Assembly (NCBI RefSeq): GCF_000165425.1
Contig: NW_001799533.1
Location: 296,463-360,462, forward strand
Source of the DNA: Paramecium tetraurelia
Lineage: Eukaryota; Ciliophora; Oligohymenophorea; Peniculida; Parameciidae
Length of the DNA: 64,000 bases
Direction of reading: 5' to 3'
Shown here: positions 1 to 12,000 of the stretch, piece after piece
Position numbering within the stretch: position 1 is the stretch's first letter
How the letters are laid out: each line of letters opens with the position of its first letter
Made by a program: the position numbers and the translations under genes
The notes under the pieces: model-generated
Databases searched by the model: none
Seen by the model: the letters and a program-made list of their open reading frames with translations, nothing else
What the model was told of the DNA's origin: nothing

Positions 1-1
1 G

Positions 2-1093
2 TTATCAATAGTAATTTACAATGTAAAAAAGATATTTATGTTGAAAGTGCTAATAGGTTTATATTTCCTAATTTTTTCAATAAATAATATTTTAATTGTA
101 AATGTTCATAGCTCTGATATGGAATTAATATTTTAAATAAGTCACATAACTGCTGTTTATTTGAATTTATTCTATTTATAGATTTACAATAGAAAGGATC
201 GAATAAAATTGTCAGTCTTATACACAATATTGATTTTAATAAATCTTGTATTTAATGAATATATTCTGGATATAATTCTCTTCTCAATATGCATAGTAAT
301 ATCAAGTTTCATCATTCAAGAAAAGGAATTAAAGGTATTAGCTGAAAATTATTAATGCTTTTCACAATTTGAATCGAAAAATGCAAAACAAACATAGATC
401 TTATAATATTTATTACCACAACACATAATAGGTAGGTTTTTTTCAACAGATATTACTACAACAGACAATTTCACTGATGTGTTTCAAAATTGCACTATTC
501 TGTTTGCTGATATTGCTGGCTTTACAAAATACTCAAGTTCAGTAGAACCAGAATAAGTAGTAAATATGCTTAGAATATTATTCCAATAATTTGATGAGGC
601 TTGCTAAAAATTTTAAGTCTACAAATTATACACAATTGGTGATTGTTATGTTTGTATGGGTATTATAGATGCTAATAACAGAGATCCTGTTGGTGAAGTA
701 TATTTATATATAATTATATAGGCAATAAATATGGTGCTTTTTGGATTGAAAATGATACAAATAATTTAATAGATAAATAAAGATCCTCAGTTTTAACATT
801 TGAACATGCGTATTGGAGCGCATACAGGAAGAGTAATAGGAGGTGTTGTAGGAACAGATGTTGTTAGATATGATATTTATGGAGAAGATGTTACAACAGC
901 CAATAAAATGGAATCGAAAGGACAAGAAGGTAAAATAATGGTAAGTTAAGCTACAAAGGATTTGATAGAAAGTGATGAAGAATCTATTGGCATTTTTGAT
1001 TTTGAATTTGCTTAAGAAGTCTTTTTGTCTTAAAACAATACTACAATATCTACTTATTATGTACACTTTGATTAAATTGGTGATGATTAATGA
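2..1093 (+). CDS. Class III nucleotidyl cyclase, membrane-anchored, C-terminal part (5' truncated by window)
   Basis: The reading frame is open from base 2 and ends at TGA 1091-1093, with one 24-nt intron at 698-721; about 355 residues are visible. Residues 1-110 hold several hydrophobic segments. They are followed by the linker motif LLPQHI and a complete cyclase catalytic domain. Metal-binding aspartates are present in LFADIAGF and TIGDCYVC; RIGAHTGRVIGG and RYDIYGEDV follow. Known of the family: ciliate guanylyl cyclases join a P-type-ATPase-like half to paired cyclase domains in swapped order, so a C-terminal domain carrying the metal aspartates would fit. Odd points: the base-specificity position before TIGD is Tyr rather than Lys or Glu, the other is Asp as in adenylyl cyclases, and the usual catalytic Asn and Arg are Thr and Lys (VTTANKM). 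Whether it makes cGMP or cAMP cannot be decided from this fragment. Confidence 0.8.
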
Positions 1094-1130
1094 ATAATTT
1101 ATATAAATTAAATTAAACTCAACTTTTATT

Positions 1131-2199
1131 TCATTTTATTTTTCTTAATAGATCACTAAGAGATTCTCTGGCTCTTAATAAGTTCCCATAATTCCACCAC
1201 AAAAGGATGTAAATTTTTCAAGATTCTTCATTCCACATAAGCCTTGTTCGTGATAAATTGTGTGGTGAGTACTTTATAGCAAAATTTTAATGGAAAGCAA
1301 AAGCATTATCATGAATTGAAATTGACCTGAATTTAATAATTATTTAAACTTACCCAAGAGAAGTTTTATAAGAATATTAGTTAGCCATTTAATTGTTCAT
1401 AATCAAAAGAAAAGAATAAATTCCGATGGATTATAATAGAAAATAAGGTTGCAATTAAAGGCACCACTTGATCAAATGCATATGATGGATGAAATGTAAT
1501 TCAACTTAATGTCTTTTGAGAAATGATGGATTCTATACAATTTAATGTATTATTAAGGATATGTACCAAGTCCTCTGTGAACACAATACCTATTTGATAT
1601 TTTAATTATGTTGCATCATAGATAGCATGCAAAATTTTACTATAAGAATATAGCAATATCCATAATCACTTAAATTATAATAAATCAAGCTGATTCTAGA
1701 TTAAACAACTTTAATTATAGATACTAGAAAATCAAGTCTATGATTGATCACTTAATATCATAATAGATATGAAATTTGTATGTAACTTTAGTATGGAAAG
1801 TTGCTTATTATTTTTTGAAAAAGTAATAATAGGATGAACAAGAAGGAGTAAAGTTAAATTTTTAATGCAAATAAAACGTTTAGAATTCCAACAATTCCAT
1901 CAAATCAAAATCTAATGAAAATATCTATAGAGTTGAATGATTCTAGAATTAGTCAGATTTTGTACTTCTGCCTATTTTGATGAATATCAATAACCTTATA
2001 TTTTAAAATTTCTGAGATAACTAAATACAAGATCGTCTATTAATATTGATTTATAATTTATATTGATTAAAATATTGGTATGGAATAGTATTAATATGTC
2101 TGTTAATAAAATATTTAACAAATTAGATTTCATTAATAGGATAAACTGCTACAGGTAAGAACTTTTTAATTTAATTTAGAACGATATTTTCCTAAAATA
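1131..2199 (+). pseudogene. Decayed coding stretch downstream of the cyclase
   Basis: Stretches of 40-60 codons with normal-looking composition lie on the + strand in changing frames, interrupted by TGA stops (for example near 1301 and in the 1490-1585 interval) and by apparent frameshifts. Some pieces look hydrophobic or Gln-rich, as in nearby membrane proteins. No conserved domain was recognised. From 2067 the frame is open again: a hydrophobic segment, then a 25-nt intron at 2155-2179, leading into the open frame annotated at 2200. The simplest reading is that 1131-3208 was one gene whose 5' half has eroded. An assembly with local errors would look similar. Confidence 0.4.
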
Positions 2200-3208
2200 A
2201 TGAGTTGGATAAAGAAACAAGATTAAGGAATTGATCAAAGAGTCGCTTTTGAGTCTATATAGTTGATGTTTAAATTTGTGGAAGAAGAACTTACTTATGA
2301 AACAGAAAACAATGAATTCTTAGAGTTGTTTGAGCAATAAGTAAGCATCAACTTTCTATTTTATAGGTCTTCAATCTCTGTCAAACTAAGTCAGAATCCG
2401 AATTATAAACATACTAAGCCATGATTAAATTCTTGAATGAAGATCTTAAAAATGATGTCAATTTCTTCAAAAACATGATCAAGGACAAAGAGAAGATGTT
2501 GGAATAAGATATCAAAGAAATTGAAAAAATAAAAAAATAAACCAAAGACAGGAGTAAAATAGAATAGAAGTTGAAAGACATAAGCTATCTTATTAAGGAG
2601 ATAGACAAAAACTTGGAGATTGGTACTGCAGAAAAATTATATGGATTACTTGAAATTATAGAATCTAAGGCAGTTATTGGATTATTCCAATATTAAAATG
2701 AATATTAAGAAATTTAGTAGTACTTAAAAAATGTGGATTTGTTATTTAAATCGAGAAATTTTTAGTAAGATAAAGTAAGTTATGATAAATAATTTGTAGT
2801 TTGAAATTATCAACTTAATTTCTATGGTAAAAAATGTCCTTCTTGATTTACATCTAAATATTATCATCAAATTATAGGAGGATCAATTAGATGAATATGA
2901 AGCAATGTCTTTTTTTGAAAATAGTAAAGTCACTCATCAAATAGCAAGAGATTACTTTTAAAATGAACTCCAAACATTTTTATGTATTTTAAATAGATTT
3001 ACTAGAAACTTTAATAAGCAAGTGGGAGAACATCATATTGATCTAAGAGAAAACCAATGAAAACTCAGAATCCTTTAGAAATCTAATTTAGCAACTCAAG
3101 AAATAAAATACTAAAATAATAGAAACAAATAATCACAGTTTATAAATAGTTAATTTCACTATAAAACATCTAGAATAAGACTTTTTGGAATAAAGAAAAA
3201 GACAATGA
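2200..3208 (+). CDS. Coiled-coil protein of unknown function, possibly the surviving 3' part of a larger gene
   Basis: From ATG 2200 to TGA 3206-3208, removal of three short introns (2341-2366, 2775-2799, 2984-3005) leaves 312 codons in one frame. The product is rich in Lys, Glu, Gln and Asn and has long heptad-like stretches, for example around FFKNMIKDKEKMLEQDIKE. No enzyme motif is visible. The frame is also open upstream to 2067 through another intron and a membrane-like segment, so ATG 2200 may be an internal methionine. The third intron (22 nt) is needed to reach the C-terminal frame and its boundaries are inferred. Confidence 0.45.
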
Positions 3209-3287
3209 ATAAATCTGATTTAGAGTTATATATATATAATAATAATTAATAATTTAAAATAAAATAAAATAACTTTAAATACATATT

Positions 3288-4183
3288 ATGAAGTATTCAA
3301 TAAATTTTGAAAATTTGAAGATTCACATAAATCCTCTCAGAATTAATCAAGTTGATCATTCCAATTCAATAGTTGATACTTTAAATTCATAAAATATTGA
3401 ATTGGGGTATCCATATTTTTCTAGTTTTCTTCCGAAAATTGTTGAATTTAATTTTTTTCTAATTATAAGATCCTATCTATCAAAGTGCAATTCACAATTT
3501 TCATTCATTATCTTTTTAATTACTTATTTCCATTGTTAATCTTTCTAATTTCTAGGTTGAGGAAAAATCTTGAAATTCTTATTTCTTCCTTTTTATTCCT
3601 TTTTTCTTTATAAATAGATATTAAATACCAAATTATTAAAAGCTATTTAAATTATTTTATGTATGGTCTTTAATTTTGATTGATAAATAACATTAGATGT
3701 TGGAATCCTTTGCAATTTCATCAAAGGATAACAAAAAAATTTTGAAATGAGATCAGAATCATAAAAGACTATATAACAAACACCCAAATAAGTTTACTAC
3801 TTAGCTATAGATTATAAATCTATCAATACTCTTTCAGTTCTTTTATTGAGAATTCAAATATTAATGTTTAATATCAGGTTCTAAATTAATAAGTTTCAAT
3901 TCTAATTTGATTTAACTTTTCACTTCCAAACTTAATTAGATTTTCCCATTAGATATTAGGAATATAATCATGAATTTGAATTGCCTTATCGAAGAAATAA
4001 TCTCTCTAGCTTGAATAACAATTAGTTAATGCAATACTAAAGGATAGTTAAAAATATAAAGATGTGCAAAAGTAAATAAATGCTTAAATGATAGAATTAA
4101 TAAATTTGTTTATAGAAAATATTGTTTAAAATAAATTATATTTCCATATATAAATCATTCAAATATTTAGTTATAAAAAATGA
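3288..4183 (+). pseudogene. Fragmentary coding sequence, probable gene relic
   Basis: An ATG at 3288 opens about 90 codons. Further coding-like stretches then occur in other frames: a hydrophobic Leu/Phe-rich stretch near 3520-3670, a Lys/Asn-rich one near 3700-3850, and a last one near 3940-4183 with a plausible 23-nt intron at 4072-4094 and TGA at 4181. In-frame TGAs and frame changes cannot all be explained by introns. No domain is recognisable. It may be one decayed membrane-protein gene or two neighbouring pieces. Composition resembles the decayed stretch before it. Confidence 0.3.
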
Positions 4184-4229
4184 CAATTTCGACTAATATA
4201 ATGAGTAAGCAATAATAAATAATTAACAA

Positions 4230-5636
4230 ATGGACGATAGCAGATCTGAAAAGCATTCACATAAAATGGTGAGAATTTATAATTTACATTAGAATATCGA
4301 CCATATTAAAGACGAAAATATATTCTGCTTAATTTGCGAAGAGCAAGATTATTCAGAGCAAAACTAAATAATATTTTGTGATGGATGTGATGTTACTGTT
4401 CATTAAGAGTGTTATCATGTTGTAAATTTGGGAGCAAAATGGTATTGTTAAAAATGTTTGGCATTGAATGATGATAGAGATTAACAGATCAGTTGTTAAT
4501 TTTGTCCAGAATAATTCTAAATTCTTGAATTAGTGTAAATAAATGGATAGCAATAATGGGTAACTAAAATAATCGAATGAATTTTAGGCTCATTCGAGTT
4601 GTTTGAAGTGGAACCCATTTTTAATTCAAAATTCTCAAAGTTATAATTTATACACTTGCGAGACAGATCTTCAAACAGGTTACAAGTGTCGTTATTGTCA
4701 AAAGACTGACGGTTTTCAATTGGAATGTCACTATATGGAATGTTAAGAGGCGTTTCATATAGGGTGTTTGAAGGTGAATGGAGGCATAATGAATAAGGAG
4801 GCTATGGAATGTTTATACACTTATATGAAACCACATTTGAAAATTCAGGATTAGAAACTATTATTTTGTGCAGAGCATGTATAGGAATTATTGACTAAGT
4901 TGGATGAGAATTAGAAGAACCTTATAGAAGAGAGTAATATAGAGATTGATTCATTTTAGAGTATTTGAAAATGAGAAGCGAAAGATTGAATTCTTATTAC
5001 ATCTACAATAGGAACAATAAATAAGTAGTTGAGAATAAAAGTGAGACTAAGTAAACTAGAAAGCAAAGAAATTATGAAGACATGCTATTTGATGAGGTTG
5101 TTCAATTGAAGCAGTTGAAATAAGCCAAAATACCGATAAAGGATAAGAAGGTGAAATTGCAATTCAAGGAGTACATGACAAGGAAACTGAATGACCAATT
5201 GCATAAGTTGAGGGATGACTTCATGAAAAAAAATCATAATGATTTGAATGCTGATGAGGATACTTATATTTAAATAGATACTCAATTAAGTAAGAAACTA
5301 TTTGATAAATTGGTGGACATCAACAATTTGGAAGAGTTTGATAAATATTTGGTGAGCTATTTCATTTTTAACAATATGATTAGAAAACCTAATAATCCTG
5401 AGATTTATATTCGAGATGTAATTATGTTTATTAATGATTAGGATAATAATAATTATTCATATTGGAAGAAGATGTTGGATGAGTTGGGAGTTAAAAATGG
5501 GGAATAATTCTCAAGGTTTTTGAATGTTCTCAGGTTGAAGAAGATGAATATTGTGAGTAGGAATAATGAGAAATTGCAATATGAATAGGATTTGCAATAG
5601 CAATTCGAGATCTAAAATAATGAGTTGATTGAATGA
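4230..5636 (+). CDS. PHD finger / extended PHD finger chromatin protein
   Basis: Two introns (4560-4587 and 4934-4959) give 450 residues ending at TGA 5634. Residues ~30-80 form a PHD finger starting FCLICEEQ, with FCDGCDVTVHQECYH and WYCQKC. A zinc-knuckle (CQFCPEQ ... WAHSSCLKW) follows. Then comes an extended PHD with CRYCQKTDGF, LECHYMECQEAFHIGCL and LFCAEH. This PHD-knuckle-ePHD order is that of the BRPF/JADE/AF10 group, whose modules bind histone H3 tails and scaffold histone-modifying complexes. No bromodomain or PWWP is present; the second half (residues ~230-450) is Lys/Asn/Glu-rich and helical. A nuclear chromatin reader is therefore likely, with the exact partner unknown. eL36 starts 38 bp after its stop. 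Confidence 0.82.
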
Positions 5637-5673
5637 TTAATATTTAAAAATAAAAATATCATTTTTAAAATAA

Positions 5674-6006
5674 ATGGGCAGAACAGGAATTGCAGTCGGA
5701 TTAAATAGAGGTTTCATAACATCCTCTTTAACAAAGAAGCAATTGAGAAGAAGACCATCATAAAGAAAAGGAACATTAGGTAAGAGAGTGCTTTCCGTCA
5801 GAAAAGTAATCTAAGAAGTAGCAGGATTGAGCCCATATGAAAAAAGAATTATTGAATTGTTCAAAACCAATCAACCCAAAGATTTAAAGAAGGCAGGAAA
5901 ATTGGCAGCTAAGAGATTGGGTACAAATAGAAGAGGAAAAAGAAAGATTGAACTTGTCTAAAATCTTTACAGAGCCATGAGAAAGTAATAATAAACCAAA
6001 CATTGA
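5674..6006 (+). CDS. RPL36: Ribosomal protein eL36
   Basis: An intronless 110-residue frame begins [14 protein letters not shown] and ends at TGA 6004-6006. It matches the small basic eL36 protein of the large ribosomal subunit in length and sequence, including the N-terminal TGIAVGLN-type motif, the Arg-rich QLRRRPSQRKG stretch and [10 protein letters not shown]. Three consecutive TAA codons near the 3' end must be glutamine for the usual C-terminus to be reached. This makes the gene direct support for the altered code. Both its start and stop are unambiguous. Confidence 0.93.
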
Positions 6007-6033
6007 TATATTACATACATTATACCAATATCA

Positions 6034-6649
6034 TCAATCTTGCTTTCTTTTTCTCCCTTAGCAAAATAACCAATCATATTTTAATTAATAATATTCCCAC
6101 AATCCCATACCTAATTCCTGTCTATTCATCCCTCTCTCTATGTTCCTTTTTAGATACTTGTGTCTGTCCTTCAAGATCTTTCCAATAATATCAGTAGTTG
6201 ATATCCCTTCAGTTCTTTTAGTTGCCTATATTCATCTATGTATCTTTGTAATACCTTGAATTTTCCGAGTTTCTTGCACAAAGCATAAGCGTCATCCACA
6301 TCTGCAGTGGTATATGGAATATCATCATGAGCAACATAATCAATCTGATGATCATTTAGAAATTTCTCGTCAACTATCCAGGGAGCAGGATAGATGACCT
6401 CATCAGCCCTTACAAAATAATAATATCCCCTTACCATTTACAATGCTTTACACTTTCAGTTCTTTAGTAACCATCCATCACAGATTTTCCTTTATATTTC
6501 TCAACATCCTCTTAAGAACACACTCCCACTATCAAATGAGTGTTTGGAAACAGCTTCTTGCATTGCTCTAATTAACGTGCATGTCCATAATGAAACATAT
6601 CATAAACTCCATCTGCATAAACACGTACTTATTTTTCTTCTTTGTTCAT
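6034..6649 (-). CDS. PCYT1: Choline-phosphate cytidylyltransferase (CCT)
   Basis: Start ATG is at 6649 and stop TGA at 6036-6034; introns at 6409-6434 and 6226-6254 leave 186 residues. The HxGH nucleotide-transfer motif is seen in DMFHYGHARQ, and APWIVDEKFL, IDYVAHDDIPY and the RTEGISTTDII signature are all present in order. These are the catalytic core motifs of CTP:phosphocholine cytidylyltransferase, the regulated step of the Kennedy pathway to phosphatidylcholine. The protein ends soon after the catalytic fold with a short Lys/Arg tail. It lacks the long amphipathic membrane-binding helix and phosphorylation region of animal enzymes. An ethanolamine-specific enzyme normally has two such folds, so CCT is preferred. 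Its start lies only 24 bp from that of the oppositely transcribed neighbour. Confidence 0.88.
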
Positions 6650-6673
6650 TTAAATAAATAAAATATTAAAATA
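6650..6673. promoter_or_regulatory. 24-bp AT-only divergent intergenic interval
   Basis: The start codons of the cytidylyltransferase gene (minus strand) and the unknown gene at 6674 (plus strand) are separated by these 24 bases, all A or T. Any promoter must lie in this interval or inside one of the coding regions. That it is a shared promoter is an inference. Confidence 0.4.
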
Positions 6674-7455
6674 ATGTAAATAAATGGCCGTTTGTAATTT
6701 GACTTAAAACTTGATGATAAAGATTATAAAATTAGTGGCAACATTTTCATGAAGGACAACATTTCTACAGACGTTGAGAAGGAAGCAGAAACAATTGCCA
6801 ATAGAATCATCGAAAAAGTCCGATAAAAATCATTAAACAAATCAGTCAATAAATCTGTTTAACACAAGTATGAATCATAATCAGCCACCAAATTCAGTCA
6901 AACTGAACATTTCAAATCTATTGAATAAAACAATTCTCGATAAGAAACATTAAAAAATGACTATAAATAACCCTATATATCTGAATATTAAACCGAATTT
7001 AGATCCTCATGCAAATTGAATAATGTAGAACAACAATTAGATATTTGTGAATTAATCACTCCTTAAAAACATAAGCAAAGAAATACTAAATCGTAATAAT
7101 GCATTAAAAAAGAGTAGCCAAGTCTTAAATAGTCTGCAACTATCTAATTGGCTGAGAGTTAATATTTTATCGAAAATAGTAGTAATTGCAATAAGAAAGA
7201 TGGAAAGCAAATTATTTAATTGATGTATTCTTTTATTCAATTATTAATTTTAGAGATAATGCACATAATCTAATCAGAAAAAACTCATAAATTTTGAATA
7301 AGGTTTAACTCTAGTCTCCTCTTCAATCAGTCATCAATACAAAATCTCTCAATACATAAAACAATAAAAAGAAAGAAGATATTGTTACTCAACTATTAGG
7401 AAGTCTAAGGAATGCTAAAAAAATTAAAGATGAATATTAAAAAAGATTCTTTTGA
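6674..7455 (+). CDS. Unknown Lys/Ser/Gln-rich protein
   Basis: ATG 6674 opens a 251-codon frame ending at TGA 7453-7455, with one 29-nt intron at 7225-7253. The N-terminus (GRLQFDLKLDDKDYKISGN) is the most structured-looking part, followed by a helical segment around EKEAETIANRIIEK. The rest is low-complexity Lys, Ser, Gln and Asn. No signal peptide, membrane segment or enzyme motif is visible. Many of its glutamines are written TAA or TAG. I do not recognise it. It shares a 24-bp AT-only divergent interval with the cytidylyltransferase gene. Confidence 0.6.
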
Positions 7456-7486
7456 TTACTTATATTTATTAATACACAAAGTAATA

Positions 7487-9026
7487 TCATTTCAAAATTT
7501 ATTTAATTTCATATCTTAATTCTAAAAAATGTCTATATTCAATAAGATATTTTTAATTATGGGTTATTTAATCTAAATATTATAATAAATCATTTTGATT
7601 AAATGAAGGCAATAATCCATATTTATATAAAAGCTCATAATATTAGGATAATGTTTTCAAAATTTACAACTCTTTTGTATACTATATCACATTCTAAAGT
7701 TTTATTTTTGTATACAAATCATGATTCAACTCTTCAATACTCATTTTAATATAAGATAACAATCCTTCCTTTGTTAAATTTTTTATTAAACGAGAAAATT
7801 CTTAGTCGAATTTTACATTATCATTAGAAAACTCTGGGATAGAACTAACTTTAATCAATTGACTTTAAAATAATTCTTAAATTTTAATGTTATCTTAACA
7901 GACTTATTCTAATCCTTACTACCTTATTTTATTATCTCCAGTATTTGATTCAGATGTGAATAAATTATAAAGTGCTGCTGATAGAATAGTCAAATGTTTG
8001 GCTGATAATATGCATAGTTTTTCTTTTAACCAAGGTGAAATCAATTTGTAATTATCAGATAAAATAAATTTAATTACACTAAAATAATTCTAGTATCCTT
8101 GTATTGTATTATCAACAATGATAAATTAATCGGAATCATTTTTTGTAATTTTTGGAATAACAGGGGCAGCTAATCTATCAACTTTCACAGTTTTAAAAGT
8201 AGTTTTATTTTGTTGTTTAACAAATAATTTATTATTAAGGATATCAGCTATGCTGGATCTATAATTTACATCAAAGACCAAACAATTTTATATTAATTAT
8301 TTGACATGACTCGGGATTTCTGGTGCATCTGGAAAGGTGACTTAATTTCTTGTTATTTCATAAATTAGATCTCTCTCATTCTGAGCACTCCAAGGAGGGA
8401 TTCCAAATAGTATTTCATAGGCCATCACACCGAAACTCCAAATATCACTTTTTAAATGATATTAATTTCTGATCAAAGTTTCAGGACTCATGTATAAAGG
8501 AGTTCCAACGTTCATCTCAGATGATAATTTAGACATTTCTTTTGCAAATCCAAAATCGGCTATTCTTATAGTATTGTCTGAAATAAGAATGTTTTAGGGT
8601 TTCAAATCTCTATGGATTATGTCTTATTATAATAAATATGATGTACTTTCTTATTACATGGATACAATTCCATATATAATTTAAATAATAATTTGTATTG
8701 CAATATTTGAATTTAATTTACCATATTTCTTTATATATGATTGTAAATCACCCTATTTGCATAATTCAGTTATTATATAAATATTATTTTTAGTGTAAAA
8801 GTAATCGTGGAGTTTGAGTATAAAATTTCCTTTGAGTTTTGAAAGCACTGTAATTTCATTTTAAATTAGTGGTATTTGATCACTTATTTATCTTTAAATA
8901 ACCTGATTTACTTATAGAATGTACCTTAATGGCTACTTCTTCTTAAGTAAGATCGTTAATGCCTTTGTAAACTATGGAACTGAACCCACGGCCAACAATG
9001 TCTCCAACAGAGTATGAATAATTCAT
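7487..9026 (-). CDS. Ser/Thr protein kinase, ULK/ATG1-like
   Basis: The frame from ATG 9026 to TGA 7489-7487 carries one 22-nt intron (8903-8924) and gives 505 residues; an in-frame ATG at 9050 would add eight. The kinase domain spans roughly residues 5-270: a Gly loop (VGRGFSSIVYKG), the VAIK lysine, IIHRDLKPQNIL, ADFGFAKE, a GTPLYMSPE activation end and DIWSFGVMAYE. All catalytic residues are present, so it should be active. The DFGFAK and early-Gly-loop style resembles the ULK/ATG1/Aurora-like kinases that are expanded in Paramecium. The C-terminal ~230 residues are helical without a known domain. It is transcribed in the same direction as the dynein gene, 64 bp downstream of the dynein stop. 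Confidence 0.85.
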
Positions 9027-9090
9027 AATTCCTCTTCTTTAGAAATGCATATTGTATTTAACAATTAATTAAATAATATTATATCAATAT

Positions 9091-12000
9091 TCAGTTTGAA
9101 CAAATAATGGCCACTCCTCTGATAATCCAAAATTCAGGTGACTCATTTGTTTTCAATGGGATATCCATTATCTTCTTATTTCTTTTCTTCGTACTATAAA
9201 CAGGGATTTGCAAATATTCTTGATATTATTAAATTTGTGTGGTTAGGTTAATCGATATGAGAGGAACCTATGAATACAACACATTAATTTGCGGCTCTAC
9301 AATATTTTATTATTCTTCATCCCATTGGCATTAATCAAAAAGCAGGCCTTCGATCAGATAGCCTTCAAAGTTATGATTACAAATTTTGAATTCGAAATTC
9401 AATGAATCTACAGGAATAGAGTTCTTTCTAGCATAATCTTGTTTCACACCTGTCAAAAATGTTTGAGGATAGAAAAAATAAGAAATGTTTATCAATTCTG
9501 GAATTCCATTTTCAATCCATTTCTAAAAATATTTGATTCTTTCCTATAAATTTTAGACAAAATTAATTAGATTGCTGGTTGTCAAATAGGATTTCGATAA
9601 CCAGCTAGTTGGAATCACTCCCTACAGAAGATGATAACATATTTGTTCCATTTCTTAATTCATGACTTCTAATCCATCAAGTGATTTCAGTATGAACTCT
9701 AAATCGCTTTTAATTTGAATTATTAATTTGTTGAATCTACAACACTCCTATATCAGTATTGTATTTAAAGGAGTACCATATTGATGTTCTAGATGGTCAT
9801 ATTATAGGACACTCAAAGAGATAGAGGAGATCAGCAATTTAAGCTATTCCTCTTAATCATTGATATTTAAAACACTACTAATATTGCATAGCTTTCCATT
9901 CAATTCATTTGTCTCATTAATCTTCTAATTTATTTAAGCATTTAAGTGTAAACCAAACAGTCGATTATCATCTTAATAGGATAACTCATTTATCTATTCC
10001 ATATAGTCATTTAGCATCATTGGATATTCAGACTCTTCACCCACTAAATACTTATCTAACAATATCTTAAGTAATTATCTGTCATTATTATCGATCACTC
10101 TGCCTCCATAATTAAGTTCACTAATTAGATACTTCAATCCTTCTGTATCATAATCTAATAATTATTTTTGTGATATTTCCAAATCAGCTTGAGAAAAATC
10201 ATAATTGAAATTCCATCCTATATTTCCAAACTTTCTTCTTTCCAAAACAATAGCATGAAACTATGCCAAACCAAATAGTTGATTTTTGAATTATAAGGGT
10301 TTATCATTATATTTCTTCTCTTCAATAGATGAATATATTCTTAATAAATTATTCTTATATCCCTTTGGATATTCAAATGTGAATTTTTCTGATTTTTACA
10401 ATAACTTAATCGAAAATGTATCAATTGGACTTGTAGTTAAAAATAATCTGAATTTTGAGTCCCTTTATACTTACTGTAATTCATTTTCATATATCTATTC
10501 GATTGATCTGATGAAACTCTTGGCTAAATGTAAATTCTATAGAATAATCCATTAATTTTCTTCTATTGCTTTTTTTATACCTAACTCAGCTATTTGGTTT
10601 TAGCCTTGTCCCAATGATAAAGATTGCAATTTGATTTTTTCTGATGCAGCTTCTCTTAAAATGAAGTTTAAAGGATCAGATCCAGAAGACAATATAAATA
10701 AAATTGGAGTATTTGGCTAAATAGATAAAGGTTCAATGCTAAATTATGGAATGATTGTAAAATGTGATCCAACATAATACTCAATTGTTTAATGGAGTTG
10801 AAATATGAATTAATATGGTTTGATGATTTTAGTTATTATGAGTAGATGAAATGGTTTAAGTTCTAAATCATAGTTGTTGTTTAAAAATTCATAATAGTGA
10901 TTTGTCAATTGTTATACTATTTTATCATTTTTGAATTAAAAGGCATAATCATTTAATTAATTCCACTATTACTATGTTAGATATTCAGGACATGTAGTTG
11001 AACTCTAAATTAGAGTGTAATTAGAATGCTAATTGAGTAAGAAACTAATTTCCTCTTGAGTAATAATGTTTTCAATCAATAAGATTTTGAGGAAGAGCAT
11101 GGTTGTAAATGTTAACTTATCCTTTTCTAAGAGTGATTAACAAATGTAAGAGTAAAGCAATTTTGTAAAATGCTGGAACAGAAATTTATTCTTTTCTACC
11201 TATTGATTTTGAGAAGCAGATTTAAATGCTTTAATTGATTAATCAAAAAGTTGAATGAATTTTTCTAAGGACCAAACATACACAAATTCCAATTTCTATA
11301 AATCTCTAATAACAAGATAAATAATAGAAATCTTCTTTGTAATAGTCTTGTATTGACTTGAGATCTTTTAAAAGGTTTCTTTGTCGTTTTCTGCTTTTTT
11401 TAATTTATCCTCTATTTCTATTTACTCATTTTTTGATTTCTATAAAGTGAGAATCAAGGTTTCATCCTCTAAAATATTGCCATGAGTTCCATGTAATAAT
11501 TTTAGGATTGAATCCTCGGTTTGTTGTTGTCTGTTTTTATTTTCATAATAATCTCTGATGTTCTTTTATCTTATCTCTTCCTTTTAAGGCTCCTCCACAC
11601 CTACAATGTAATTTAATAAGAAATCTTCCAATCCTTCCTGAGTTACTTCAAAATTAATAAATTTCAAGTGAATGCAAATCTCAGGACTGTATAAGGGGTT
11701 CTTGCTCTAAATGAACAGCCTAAAATCAGGATGCATTTCGATCTTCTTATCATTTAATTTTGCATATGTACCACAGGGGAATGGAATCTGACTTTCATCG
11801 GGTTCTTGCAATAAAACTGGATGGCCTATCTGCATACAATTCTCAAAGTTGAATTTAGAATTTAATTTTTCATTCCACATCAATAACCATTAAGATCCTT
11901 GATTTTAAGGATCAATTAGTAGAATCCATTTAGTAGAATTTTAAATGATTATAGCATTATCAATAGATAATTGATCATTTGGCAATTTCATTTAATTAAT

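Noticed and set aside
1131-2199. Retained internal eliminated sequence (IES) explaining the broken frames
   Set aside because: I saw no pair of TA-flanked ends with the usual IES end consensus whose removal joins two open frames.
10286-10555. Plus-strand frame of 89 codons
   Set aside because: Antisense to the dynein heavy chain, which is continuous through this region.
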